Below the pieces are notes generated by a model that saw only the letters and a program-made list of their open reading frames with translations, was not told the origin of the DNA and made no database searches. This document shows positions 1 to 10,911 of a stretch of 64,000 bases of DNA, in pieces. Within the stretch, counting starts at the first letter, position 1. Each line of letters opens with the position of its first letter. The DNA comes from Pardosa pseudoannulata. Lineage: Eukaryota; Arthropoda; Arachnida; Araneae; Lycosidae. The stretch lies in assembly GCA_032207245.1 (NCBI GenBank), contig CM063509.1:105329021-105393020 (forward strand). The letters are read 5' to 3'. The position numbers were made by a program, and so were the translations under genes.

Positions 1-157
1 AGGTGTGTTTTTTCATTTTGTTTTGAAATTTAGTACGTGTGAATTAAAGGGGGGGGGGTAAATTTATCTAATTTTGCATATCGTTTATTGTTATCAATCG
101 GTTGTTGTTATCAAAATCACGGTGTCCCAAACTGATCGCATTAAGCGGAGTCTACTG
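1..157 (+). mobile_element. Tigger/pogo-like DNA transposon, 3' end only (cut by window edge)
   Basis: The segment ends in the inverted terminus GCGGAGTCTACTG followed by TA, the TSD of Tc1/mariner/pogo elements. The same sequence, including the poly-G run and the ATCACGGTGTCCCAAACTG block, recurs at the ends of the Tigger copies near 3.4, 8.9 (reverse) and 60.0 kb. No coding sequence remains. The 5' part lies outside the window. Confidence 0.7.
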
Positions 158-371
158 TAGTTATTGTCGCATAATACAAGATAAGCAACAAATATATTCA
201 ACATTGTCAAAGGATGAGAGAAATTATCACTGGTATTCGCTTCACTTACAGCAGTTATATCTTTTGTGTGGTATCCTCTTTTGGCACAGAACTAAGATAC
301 GTTGTGTTAGTTCATAATATTAGTGTTATACTTGAAAATGTCTATAACAGTAGTGTGATTAAATGAATTTA

Positions 372-1646
372 TTGGGTTGGCAACTAAGTAATTGCGGATT
401 TTTTTTTAGAAAATCAAAGACAATTTTTTCATGGAACTAAATAACTTTATTCTGTAATGCATTGCCCATTTTGATCAATGACCTTTTGCCATCTTTCAGG
501 CAACATCATAATCCCACGTTCATAAAACTTCTGGTTTTTATTAGCAAAAAACTGAATCAGGTACGATTTGACATCATCATCATTATTGAAATTTTTACCA
601 TTCAAGGAGTTTTGTAAAGATCGAAAAAAAAGTAATCAGATGGTGCAAGATCAGTACTATATGGTGGATGTGACAAAACATCCCAACCAAGCTCCAATAA
701 TTTTTGCCGAGTGACCAAAGATGTGTGTGGCCTTGCATTGTGATGATGGAATAGAACAACTTTTCGATTTGTCAGTTTGGGCCGCTTTTTTCAACTGCAT
801 TGTTTAATTTCGTTAATTGTTTAATGTAGACATCAGGATTGATCGTTCGGTTGGGTGGTAAGAGTTCAAAGTAGACAATTCCTTTGTAATCCCACCAAAC
901 TGATATCAAAACCTTCTTTTGATGAATATCAGCTTTTGGTGTTGTTTGAGTGTGTTCACCTGGCCTGCTCCACGATCTTTTCCGCTTGATATTGTTGTAA
1001 ACAACCCATTTTTCATCGCCAGTTATCAGTCGTTTTAAAAATGGATCATTTTCATTACGCTTCTTTAGCAAGTCACAGCTGTTAATGTGTAGCGTTAAAT
1101 GTGTTTCTTTCAGTTCGTGAGGAACCCATATATCGAGTTTTTGAACATAGCCAAGTTGTTTTAAGTGATTTTCAATGCATGTATGTGATACATGAAGCTT
1201 CTCTGCAATCTCACGTGTTGTACTGTGACGATCCGAATCGATTATTGCTTTGATTTGGGCGTCATCAACTTCAACTGGACGACCAGAGCGTTTTTCATCT
1301 TTGAGTGAAAAATCACCAGAACGAAATTTGGCAAACCAATTTTGACACTGTCGTTCTTTTAAGGCTTCGTCATCATAAACATCACATAAATTTTTATGAG
1401 CTTGAGATGCGTTTTTCCCCTTGCGGAAAAATATGACGAAAATGTTCCTTTTGATTTTCCATTCTTCAACGAAGGCCAAGCGAAAACTACGCAACCAATC
1501 AAAAAACTTTTTTTACTGATTGACACCTGAATTGCCAACTATCAAATAACAAAATGTGTTTTACATTTGTACTACGTCTGCAAACCTAAAAATTCAACTG
1601 ACGCCATCTATGAGTGAAATCCGCAATTACTTAGTTGCCAACCCAA
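372..1646 (-). mobile_element. mariner transposon, full length (1,275 bp), dead
   Basis: Bounded by 30-bp inverted repeats that are identical at both ends (starting TTGGGTTGGCAACTAAG) and flanked by TA at 370-371 and 1647-1648. Length and termini fit the mariner family of DD34D transposons. The single transposase gene runs on the minus strand and is broken (separate entry). The perfect TIRs next to a badly damaged gene suggest a copy that could still be bound by a transposase made elsewhere. Confidence 0.95.
447..1462 (-). pseudogene. mariner transposase pseudogene
   Basis: Reading on the minus strand, the start MENQKEHFRHI at 1462 is followed by a frameshift near 1440. The main open stretch (to about 772) then carries the N-terminal DNA-binding region, the linker WVPHEL (about 1130) and TGDEKW with the first catalytic Asp. 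A second frameshift near 785 leads to NARPH (about 735), and a third in an A8 run near 620 precedes the C-terminus, which ends at the stop at 447-449. In mariner the second catalytic residue is the Asp just before NARPH. Here the codon at 740-742 is CAC (His), so the DD34D triad is lost. With three frameshifts plus this substitution the protein cannot be active. A normal mariner transposase is about 345 residues, which the span fits. Subfamily (mellifera-like) is my guess. Confidence 0.93.
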
Positions 1647-1648
1647 TA

Positions 1649-2147
1649 GTTTATTCAAAAATATAAGAAATCATTGGTCAACATTTTGCAATAGATAGTG
1701 TAATCAATGCACATTTTCTCCAAAAGTAGCATGCAAGATTTTTTTTTTACAACTAGGCATTTAGACATTAAATATTTTGAACATTTAGGCATTAAATATT
1801 TTGAAATCGTTTAAAAAGATGAGAGAAGTACATTAGACAAAATTAAAAGTATAGTAGTCTCCCAATCAAAATGTTTCAATGGTGTTAAATTTTGGATTTT
1901 AAAATATTTACTTCAGAAGTAGTTATTTTTAATTAACTATTATTATTTTTTTTGCAATACATGATAAAAAAAATTAGAATTTTTTTCTAATTTTTTAAAG
2001 TGCTTGATTTTTTTGCGTTTATTATTTTACATAAAGGAAGGAGAAAATATTTAAAGTTAATAAAACATTCATCGTATACATTTACAGCTGGTGATATGGA
2101 ACTACCATTCGAAATTTGTGATATATGTCATAGTAAGACCGACTTTT
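1649..2147. other. A+T-rich sequence, no gene
   Basis: No coding potential. A roughly 25-bp unit (ATTTAGRCATTAAATATTTT) is repeated twice at about 1757-1806. Otherwise featureless. Confidence 0.6.
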
Positions 2148-2279
2148 AACCGATTTCTTAGAAAAAAATGTAGACAGTCAACAACTGATTAATTTTTTAA
2201 ATTATGTATACAATTCTTATGTTTTAAAGGATAATTATACAGTAGATAAATATAAGGTGTGTGTTTTCATTTTGTTTTG

Positions 2280-3301
2280 GTTTGGTTTGGAGCGCTACGG
2301 TCTACTGTTTTGCACACGAGGGCTAATGAGACCGGGACCTACTGCTTAACCCCTATTGTACCACACCAGCTAAATACTTCTGTAAGTTATTAAAACTTAA
2401 TCCATATCATTAATACGGTGTAACTAAGTATATAAAACCAAAATTTTGAAAAAAAAAATATTTTTAATTTTTTATGCAATTGGCTGTCTTATAAATAGGA
2501 CAACGGTCCATTACGCTACTAAAACTTAACAAATATCACTTGCATTGAATTAGGCTGATTCACAGATCAAATTTGGGGAAATGGTCAAAACAAAGTCAAA
2601 CGTTACATTTTAAGCATACTGTTGTTGGTTTTCCCTTGCAGTTATTGAACTGGCAGTAAGAGAGTAAGTTTATCTTGCAATCTCCAGTTTTTCTGAATGG
2701 AATAGACATCTATTTACCCCTTGTTGTGTCCAGGTGTGTAAACTGGTTTTCATTGAAAGATAAGAAAATGTGCGCTGTCAATGCAATATCGAATACATGG
2801 AAAAATAATCCTGATTGGACAGTCGTATTAATTTTAACGCACCTTTTTTATACTTACAAAATACACATGTAAAATATATTTTTCAACAAAAACTTTCAGC
2901 TACATTATTAGCTCTTTTTTTTTTTTAAACTAAAAGGAACCTCCACAATGTTTGAAAAAAAAATTATAAAAAATATAAAATTAAAGATTAAAAAATGACA
3001 ATTTTTAAGAGGTTGCTGAAAATAAATTTTACAATACAATATAATTTGATTTCTCAGTTTTTTTTTGTTAATATGCTAAAGTGTGTCTGTTTTAAATGTC
3101 TTAAAATAAAATCCACTCAGAAAATATTTATAACTTTATTATTAAATGGAATTTTATTTGCTGTCCTGTTTATAGGACAGCGGTCCAATATGGGTTAAAG
3201 CCGATTCCGAACGGCTACGAACATCCATGCCATAGTGGGATTCGAACCCACGAACTCCGGTACCGACGATCAGCGCCCTAACCAATCGGCCAGCGTTCGG
3301 C
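2280..3301 (-). mobile_element. tRNA-derived SINE (family SINE-1), split by a TTAA element
   Basis: The two halves, 2280-2349 and 3199-3301, make one 173-bp SINE in reverse orientation with the pol III B box (GGATTCGAACC, reverse of GGTTCGAATCC). The TSD CATTTTGTTTTG is at 2268-2279 and 3302-3313. The interruption at the SINE's own TTAA is a piggyBac-like insertion. Confidence 0.9.
2350..3194. mobile_element. piggyBac-like non-autonomous element, 845 bp
   Basis: Flanked on both sides by TTAA (2346-2349 and 3195-3198), the diagnostic piggyBac target duplication. Intact SINE-1 copies have a single TTAA at exactly this site, so the empty site is known from within the window. The ends form an imperfect inverted repeat, CCCCTATTGTACC and CCCATATTGGACC. 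A subterminal motif TATAAATAGGACAACGG (about 2491) is echoed near the right end (TTATAGGACAGCGG). Short open frames inside show no transposase motifs. Confidence 0.85.
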
Positions 3302-3428
3302 CATTTTGTTTTGAAATTTAGTACGAGTGAATTAAAGGGGGGGGGGTAAATTTATCTTATTTTGCATATCGTTTATTGTTATTAAAATCATGTTTTGCCA
3401 AACTGATCACATTAAGCGGAGTCCACCG

Positions 3429-4030
3429 TACTTACTTTCGGTTTTCAAATAATTTGAAATTTCCTACTTGCCATAAGGGTTTCCATTTTTTAAAAAATTT
3501 CATAAGGGATCATTAAATGTGAAAAAATAGATGCATTTAAACTATTATATGTCACTGGGGAATTTTTTTTTCTCTGTTGGAGGTCGGAGGATTACAGTTT
3601 AAGCACACTCAAGAAAAATGTTTCACAAAAGCCAGAAATGAAATCAATTAGATAAATAGCTGAAAACCGGGGGAGGAGAATGTTCTTCCACAATGAACAG
3701 TGAATGGACTTCGCTTGAAGATTCTTATAAATCATATTCTATTCAACAAAGCGCATTCTTTTGTAGAGTTGTAAGGCTTTTACGGCAGCAAGTTCTTTTT
3801 ATCTCCAATTAGAACAAGTAACCACTTTAAATCAAATAATTCACGTGGAAGATACAATGATATCACTTAGACCCTGAAAGGAAGTTCAATATTTTACTCC
3901 TCATCATACACTTCCTATTTTAAAATGAAAAGAAAGGATTTTTAAAAAGGGAACAACACAACAGAAGAGAGATCTGGTGGAAGGAGGGGGGGGGGAGAGC
4001 TAATAAACCGATTGCCATTCGAATCCACGA
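3429..4030. other. unassigned sequence
   Basis: No ORF, repeat copy or element end recognised. Short poly-G and poly-T runs only. Confidence 0.5.
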
Positions 4031-4300
4031 CCGCTCTATTGTCTGCCAGTTTACGATGATTTGGGGGAAAAAGACCCCTTCGAGAGTCACGTGACCTTCT
4101 CATTCTGACACGCGGCATCCTCCGCTTTGTTGTTTAATTGGAGGCATATTGAATGACGCGGACTTGGGCTTGTGGGAAGTGAAATTACAAAAGGAACGGC
4201 GCTGTGGAAATGTGCTCCGTATGCAAGTTTTTTCCCCAATCTGCATCGCATTATATCCGTCACTCAACTGATTGCAGATGATATCGCCGTCTCCCCCACA
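4031..4300. other. less A+T-rich unique sequence beside the array
   Basis: Base composition is more balanced than in the flanks and includes CACGTG and TTTAATTGG motifs. A short open frame from 4172 overlaps it, but it continues into a module that is repeated in the neighbouring array, so I do not call it a gene. Single-copy regulatory DNA is possible. Confidence 0.3.
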
Positions 4301-4301
4301 A

Positions 4302-7015
4302 CACTTGTTTCAGCATACGACAAGTTGGAGACAGTTCTTTACCTCCGATCTGGCTGTAAGTCGATCGGATTAACAGAAACCGCCTATATTCCTAGCCTTT
4401 GTTGATACCGATAAACATTGAGATTGTGGTGGGGCTTTAAATAAAAAGCATTATTATTATTTTTTTTTGGGGGGGGAGGACATAAGGAATTTGGGCATTA
4501 TAGTTATCAAACATAGTTATCGTTTTCCATAACACTCTAATATTCTAATAATATAGTTATCTCTAATATTCTAAAAATATCTTATAATGTAAAAATATAT
4601 TTATTCTCATATATAATTATCGTTCCCTCCATAGCCCTCTAATATTCTTATAATATAGTTATCTTTAATATTCTAAAAATATCTAACATATAATCTAAAA
4701 ATATAATTATACTCATATATGGTTATCGTCCTCCCATAGTACTCTAATATTCTAAAATTGTAGTTATCTCTAATAGTCTAAAAATATCTAACATATAATC
4801 TAAAAATATAGTTATTCTCATATATAGTTATCGCCTCCATATAACTTTATTCTAAAAATATAGTTATCGCTAATATTCTAAAAAATATCTAACATATAAT
4901 TCAAAATAAGGTTTTTCTCATATATAGTTATCGCCTCCTCATAACACTCTATTCTAAAAATATAGTTCTATCTAATATTATAAAATATATCTAACATATA
5001 ATCTAAAAATATAGTTATCCTCATATATAGTTATCACTCCCTCCATAACACTCTATTCTACAAATGTAGTTATATCTAATATTCTAAAATATATCTAACA
5101 TATAATCTAAAAATATAGTTATCCTCATATATAATTATCGCCTCCCCCCATAATACTCTATTCTACAAATGTAGTTATCTCTAATATTCTAAAAAATATG
5201 TAACAAAATCTAAAAATATAGTTATTGTCATATATGATTATCGCCCCACATAACACTATTCTAAAAATATAGTTATCGCTAATATTCTAAAAAAATCTAA
5301 CATATAATTTAAAATATATTTATCCTCATATACAGTTATCACCCCTTACTTAACACTCTATTCTAAAAATATAGTTATCTCTAATATTCTAAAAAGTATC
5401 TAATATATAATCCAAAAATATAGTTATCTTCATACATAGTTATCGTCCCTCCATAGCTCTCTAATATTCTGAAAATATAGTTATCTCTAATATTCTGATA
5501 TATGTAGTTTTTAAATATATAGTTATCGTCTCCCCCATAACACTTGTTTCAGCATAGGACCAGTTGGAGACTATTCTTTACCTCTGATCTGGCTGTAAGT
5601 CGATCGGATTAACAGAAACCTCCTATATTCCTAGCCTTTGTTGATACGGATAAACATTGAGATTGTGGTGGGGCTTTAAATAAAAAGCATTTTTGGATAT
5701 ATTCTAAAAATATAGTTATCGCTAATATTCTAAAAAATATCTAACATATAATTTAAAATATATTTATCCTCATATACAGTTATCACCCCTCCCTTAACAC
5801 TCTATTCTAAAAATATAGTTATCTCTAATATTCTAAAAAGTATCTAACATATAATCCAAAATTATAGTTATCTTCATACATAGTTATCGTCTCTCCATAG
5901 CTCTCTAATATTCTGAAAATATAGTAATCTCTAATATTCTGATATATGTAGTTTTTAAATATATAGTTCTTCGTCTCCCCCATAACACTTGTTTCAGCAT
6001 ACAACAAGTTGGAGACAATTCTTTACCTCCGATCTGGCTGTAAGTCGATCGGATTAACAGAAACCGCCTATATTCCTAGCCTTTGTTGATACGGATAAGC
6101 ATTGAGATTGTGGTGTGGCTTTAAATAAAAAGCATTTTTGGGGGGTTTGGGGAGGACATAAGGAACTTGGGCACTATAGTTACCATATATAGTTATCTCT
6201 TTCCATAACACTCTAATATTCTAATAATATAGTTATCTTTAATATTCTAAAAATATCTAACATATAATCTAAAAATATAATTATACTCATATATGGTTAT
6301 CGTCCTCCCATAGTACTCTAATATTCTAAAATTGTAGTTATCTCTAATAGTCTAAAATATCTAACATATAATCTAAAAATATAGTTATCCTCATATATAG
6401 TTATCGCCTCCCCATAACTCTATTCTAAAAATATAGTTATCGCTAATATTCTAAAAAATATCTAACATATAATTTAAAATAGGGTTATCCTAATATATAG
6501 TTATCTCCCCCTCATTACACTCTATTCTAAAAATATAGTTATATCTAATATTCTAAAATATATCTAACATATAATCTAAAAATATAGTTATCCTCATATA
6601 TAGTTATCGCTCCCCCCATAATACTTTATTCTACAAATGTAGTTATCTGTAATATTCTAAAAAATATCTAACATAAAATCTAAAAATATAGTTATTGTCA
6701 TATATGATTATCGCCCCCCCCCTAACACTCTATTCTAAAAATATAGTTATCGCTAATATTCTAAAAAATATCTAACATATAATTTAAAGTATAGCTATCC
6801 TCATATACAGTTATCACCCCTCCCTTAACACTCTATTCTAAAAATATAGTTATCTCTAATATTCTAAAAATATCTAACATATAATCTAAAAATATAGTTA
6901 TCCTCATATATAGTTATCACCCTCCATAACACTCTATTCTAAAAATATAGTTATCTCTAATATTCTAAAAAATATCTAACGTATAATAGTTATCCTCATA
7001 AATAGTTATCGTCCT
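4302..7015. repeat. A+T-rich higher-order tandem array (about 2.7 kb)
   Basis: Dozens of diverged units based on CTAAAAATATAGTTATC, TCTAATATTCTAAAA and CATATATAGTTATC. On top of this lies a higher-order pattern. A non-repetitive 150-bp module starting CACTTGTTTCAGCATA appears at 4302-4451, 5541-5693 and 5985-6138. The block between the last two copies duplicates the block before 5541 with an offset of about 444 bp. Sequence after 6200 repeats that after 4620. This looks like unequal crossing-over in a minisatellite. Confidence 0.9.
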
Positions 7016-7441
7016 TCTACAGCTTAATCCTTTTCCCAAAATCTAAAAGACTGTTTTGTGGAAAGAAAATGGTGTGCTTGTACCATCTGCCTAGCTGTGA
7101 ATGAACATGGACACTCGTGTTTCTAGAAAAAGACCGCTTTGGACATAAGTCTTGCCCGACTGGCCGAAGATATAAAGCTTTCTTTACCCCCACCCCAAAG
7201 TCTTGTGGTTAGTCGTCACAAGATACGAGGTTCACTCCTTTTCCGTAATTTATTTCATATTGTCTTTCTGCTTGGGGCACTCCAAGGGGAATTTTTGGAG
7301 ACAGAAGTCTAAGTTTTGGTGCACAGCTGAATGAAAACAAATTTAAACGAATAAAAGTCGAAAGATTTCAGTGTTTTATTGATATACAACTATAATGATA
7401 GATTTCATGGAAAAAAATGTTTTATACTTACAGTATGTCCC
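7016..7441. other. unassigned; would be intron if the 7.4 kb exon is real
   Basis: No coding signal or repeat recognised. It lies directly 3' (minus strand) of the candidate splice donor at 7441. Confidence 0.35.
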
Positions 7442-7590
7442 CAGGGACACTTCTCTTTTAAGAGTGTAAGGGCGTCACGAACCCGGGGTGCCTGAGTGAT
7501 CTTTCCCTCTACGTCTTCCCTGGTAGACCAGAACTTGCCTCTGTAGTGCTTGTTCCTTACTAGGGCTGACCACGTTAAACTTCGAACCAT
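7442..7590 (-). CDS. candidate first coding exon, unidentified protein
   Basis: Minus-strand ATG at 7590 in good context (CCGTCATGG), followed by 49 codons and a strong splice donor (CT then GTAAGTATA, GT at 7441-7440). Codon composition is clearly less A+T-rich than the surroundings and the segment is not repeated in the window. The peptide is basic and moderately hydrophobic at the start (MVRSLTWSALVRNKHYRGK) and ends KEKCPWGHT. I do not recognise the protein. No downstream exon is visible on the minus strand before the tandem array; it may lie beyond the window start. The alternative is a chance ORF in single-copy DNA. Confidence 0.35.
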
Positions 7591-8218
7591 GACGGACCTC
7601 TTGTAGGTCTGCTGCAGCTCTATAGCTGTCGTGGTTGTCGTTGTGGTGACTGGTTATTCAGTTCGTCTGCTGCTTGCTGTATGGGCACGCATACCCTGGC
7701 TCAGCGTAAGATTTCTGTTACACTTATAGTATTGAAAAATAAGGGAAGGAAATATAAAGAAAAATCTAATAGCAATCACCGATTTTTTTCTTTTGTATGG
7801 AAAATGAAGATATTTATTTTGATACAATTTTGGCACAGATGTAAATAATTTATAATTTACATGAAATCAAGTAATCGCTGGGAAGCAAATACTTACATTG
7901 ATTTTAAGTTGGATATTGAAGAATTTTGAAAGAAATAATTTATCGGATGTGTAAACGGGCTTCTCATGAGGAATTACCCTTTTATTCACCAATACATATG
8001 ACAAAACAATTTAAACGTACATACATTTCTTGCAAATAATAAATGAACAACATACACTCACAAGACAAAATGCATAAAATCACAAAATACAAGAGGGAAC
8101 GTTACATAATGCTTTGTGTAGAAGTAGTAAAACTCGTTATCTTTAGCGAATAAGATATTTTGATCAAAGAAGCTTTGATAGCAGCCAGTTTGAAGCAAAT
8201 AAGTGATGACAAGCATTC
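7591..8218. other. upstream flank of the candidate exon
   Basis: The proximal 100 bases (minus strand) are rich in CAACGACAACCACGAC-like sequence resembling a 5' untranslated leader. The rest is A+T-rich and unassigned. No TATA box could be fixed with confidence. Confidence 0.3.
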
Positions 8219-8530
8219 AGTTGTGTTGTTGTTTCTGATGCCACTTGGTCAAACCAAGCATGATTGAGCCCTACAGTACTCATATTATGGCAAAAGGGTG
8301 CACTTTTCGTTTTAACGAGCACCTCTATGGTGAAAGTACGACTTTCGCTCAAGTGGGTGTTCGTAATTTTAGAAGCAGAAGACCCTTAGGCTTGGCCTCC
8401 CACCACCAGATGTATTAATTGAGAACTTGGAGGGCATTGTGCCCTCGGACATATTTTATATGCACACAGAACATATTTTACGTGCTTAGAGTCACCTTTA
8501 TCCCCTTGAGGACCAGCACTTAAATGCTAT
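8219..8530 (-). mobile_element. SINE-2 retroposon copy, diverged
   Basis: Reverse-complement relative of the well-delimited SINE-2 at 42250-42581. Shared blocks include GCCACTTGGTCAAACCAAGC, the CGTTTTAACGAGCACCTC region and ACATATTTTACGTGC. The (AAC)n-type 3' tail appears here as TTGTGTTGTTGTTT at about 8219-8233. The short reading frame at 8164-8352 overlaps this copy and is not a gene. Confidence 0.7.
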
Positions 8531-8889
8531 ACGAGTTGACCATTGTGAATTTATATTATATAGGAGATAGGCTCATTCATATTTTATTAAATAATACGGA
8601 ACTATAGAGAAAAGTATGTGACATTTTTTTGAAAAAACATTTTTATCTAGGAGTAAATGAACTCGTGTGCTGGATGGAGAATTTAACATACTGCATGTGG
8701 TAAACGTACGTGTACTTTTTTCGTAGACTGTCACTGGATTGCGGGTCACTTAAAAGTACGTATTTAGTAGATTTTTAGTATTGCTAGAGAGCGGGTGACG
8801 TATAAATACGATGTACGATTGTATTGTGTTTGTGTTGCTAGGCAAAGATTTGCATTGTTCCTTTCCAAAAATTTAGTTTGTCAAGCTAC
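8531..8889. other. unassigned A+T-rich sequence
   Basis: No recognised repeat or coding signal. Confidence 0.45.
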
Positions 8890-9103
8890 TACAGTGGACT
8901 CCTCTTAATGTGATTCGTTTGGGACATCGTGATTTTGATAACAATAACCGATATGCAAAATTAGATAAATTTACCCCCTTTAATTCACACTAAATAAATT
9001 TCAAAACAAAATGAAAAAACACACCTTATATTATCCTTTAAAATATAAGAATTGTATGCATAATTAAAAAAAATGATCAACTGTGGACTGTCTACAATTT
9101 TTT

Positions 9104-9226
9104 CTAAGAACTCATTGTTAAATTGTTCGTAATCATAATCAACCTCTCATAACGATTTAAAATTTCGATCTTTTGTTTTAATGTTAAATCATTTCGCTTT
9201 CTGGCTTCCATATCGACAAACTGCAT
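9104..9226 (-). pseudogene. Tigger/pogo transposase remnant (N-terminus joined to C-terminal scrap)
   Basis: Residues 6-24 match the start of the family's DNA-binding domain (MEARKRND, then LTLKQKIEI). The middle, including the DDE nuclease domain, is absent. After the deletion junction the C-terminal coding sequence (DYEQFNNEF in the alternative frame) follows out of frame and stops at 9104. The peptide has no catalytic potential. Confidence 0.8.
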
Positions 9227-9429
9227 GTAAGAGAGTAAGGCATAAAATGTGAATACGCTCCTTCTCAGTTCCGATAATAATGTGTTCCCTTCTGCTTATC
9301 TAACAACCACTGACGACCAGTAGGGTGTGCCTGAAAAATTCCAGGAACGTGTAATACCGCACTCCTTTGTTCATTCCCTATTTCCTAGTTGTAAGAGAGA
9401 TTATTTTTCAAAAATTCCAACAACAGCGA

Positions 9430-9605
9430 GCCGAATGCTGGCTGATTGGTTAGGCGCTGATCGTCGGTACCGAAGTTCGTGGGTTCGAATCCCGCTATGG
9501 CATGGATGTTCGTAGCCGTTCGGTATCGGCTTTAAGCAGTAGGTCCCGGTCTCATTAGCCCTCGTGTGCAAAACAGTAGACCGTAGCGCTCCAAACCAAA
9601 CCAAA
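9430..9605 (+). mobile_element. SINE-1, full length (176 bp)
   Basis: Perfect 14-bp TSD TCCAACAACAGCGA at 9416-9429 and 9606-9619. The tRNA-like head contains the B box GGTTCGAATCC; the tail ends in CCAAACCAAACCAAA. Inserted in the Tigger element, hence younger than it. Confidence 0.93.
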
Positions 9606-9835
9606 TCCAACAACAGCGAAGGAAAAGAAAGGATGGGTTCCTTCTGAATACATTGTGAATATTCCTTTGCCAGTGAAAATAAGGTTCGAAAACTGAAAAC
9701 ATTAACCGATGTAATGATCCCATAAAACGATAATTTAAACATACAAGTGAATAGATAGAGTCAGGACCAAGTGATTTCGATAACTTTAAGTGATTGATAA
9801 CATTAACCGCGATCCCATTAAGCGGAGTCCACTGT

Positions 9836-10359
9836 GTATTTCTTCTGTCGAGTTACTAACTCCAGAACGTAAGAATCGTGTTTAGTAAATTTGAAGTTTG
9901 ATTACAAGCTTGATAAAATGAGCCATTGTCAAACGATCGCTGTCCTTGTAAGTCCTCGACGAAATAGACCAGTATGCAATGTGTTAATTTGTAAAGGAAA
10001 AATTAATTTATTATAAGGCTTTTACAAGGATAATTCATTCGAAAAATGTGCAATTTCCTTTCTTTTACTATTTTTAAAATGGATATTGAACAACAAACTT
10101 CTTTTGCCCTATTTTTAAAGTTAATATAATAGATTGGCTAATAACATAAACATAAAATTGAAATATGAAGTGTTCTGCACTAATTTTATTTATTTTTTTT
10201 CCCTTAAAGCGATAATTCTTATTTAACTGTCTTTCATAACCAAAATATTCACCTCTTTACAACTATAAGCCGAGAAAGATTAATAAAAGGCTTTCCTTTT
10301 AATTATACAAATTTCACAAACATTTCCAAACCGTCATTAAAAATTTGAAACGTGATATT
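9836..10359. other. unassigned A+T-rich sequence
   Basis: No gene or repeat copy recognised. Confidence 0.5.
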
Positions 10360-10680
10360 TTAGTCCCCGGTGAACATGGCGTCGCTATGTTATTTGCAAA
10401 CTTCTCGCGGAAAGTCGAAATAAATTAAAAACAAATATCCCCTGTGGTTTCAGAAAATTAAATTCCGTTTCAAGTTACCCCGAGATTAATTTTTCGGAGT
10501 TTTCGCTTTGACGCGGAAAATTTTTGCCGAAGAAATGTCGTAAAAATAATCTTCTTTGTCATACGAGAAATAAAATACAGAGAATTTTTCAATGTTTACA
10601 GTAAAAACGAGATCTCGAATCGATTTCTATTCCCCAAAATCAACGTTTTCTGAGTGATCGGTAGGGTTGCAATGTCGGAC
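10360..10680. promoter_or_regulatory. possible conserved regulatory block
   Basis: Single-copy, more balanced composition, with homeodomain-type motifs (GAGATTAATTTTTC, AAATTAAATTCC). No ORF. This is suggestive only; cross-species alignment would be needed. Confidence 0.2.
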
Positions 10681-10911
10681 CAAGGCGAGGGTTTTGGCTG
10701 GAAAGGAGAAACGAGATTTTGTTTTTCAACCAACTAGAATTGGATTTAAAAAGCTTTGCTTTGTTCGATGGTTTGAATCAGTTTGACTTTGTCACAATGG
10801 CAGTCTGATAATAAAGAAACAAAGTAAAATTTCACTGAGGGTTATAACTGAACAAAAATTTAATGCGTATCACAATAGATTTAATCATTTTTTGTTTAAT
10901 TTCTATGATAT

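Larger units (their letters stand above)
2148..3428 (+). mobile_element. Tigger/pogo-like 3' fragment, interrupted by nested insertions
   Basis: The remnant of the transposase 3' end (about 2150-2265) and the 3' terminal region (3314-3428, ending GCGGAGTCCACCG then TA) are collinear with the copy at 8.9-9.8 kb. A SINE sits between them, flanked by the 12-bp TSD CATTTTGTTTTG. The 5' boundary is not visible; homology starts near 2148. Confidence 0.75.
8892..9834 (-). mobile_element. Tigger/pogo-like element, internally deleted, with SINE insertion
   Basis: Termini CAGTGGACTCCTCTTAATG (left) and CAGTGGACTCCGCTTAATG (right, reverse complement) form a TIR of about 24 bp. The left flank is TA; the right flank is TG, probably a mutated TA. 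On the minus strand a 40-codon ORF starts at 9226 and contains RKRNDLTLKQKIEIL, typical of the N-terminal helix-turn-helix of pogo/Tigger transposases. It is joined by an internal deletion (near 9152) to the transposase C-terminal coding region in another frame. A SINE-1 is inserted at 9430-9605. Confidence 0.88.

Noticed and set aside
4172..4405. 77-codon ORF
   Set aside because: Its second half is a module duplicated inside the tandem array without an open frame; no domain.
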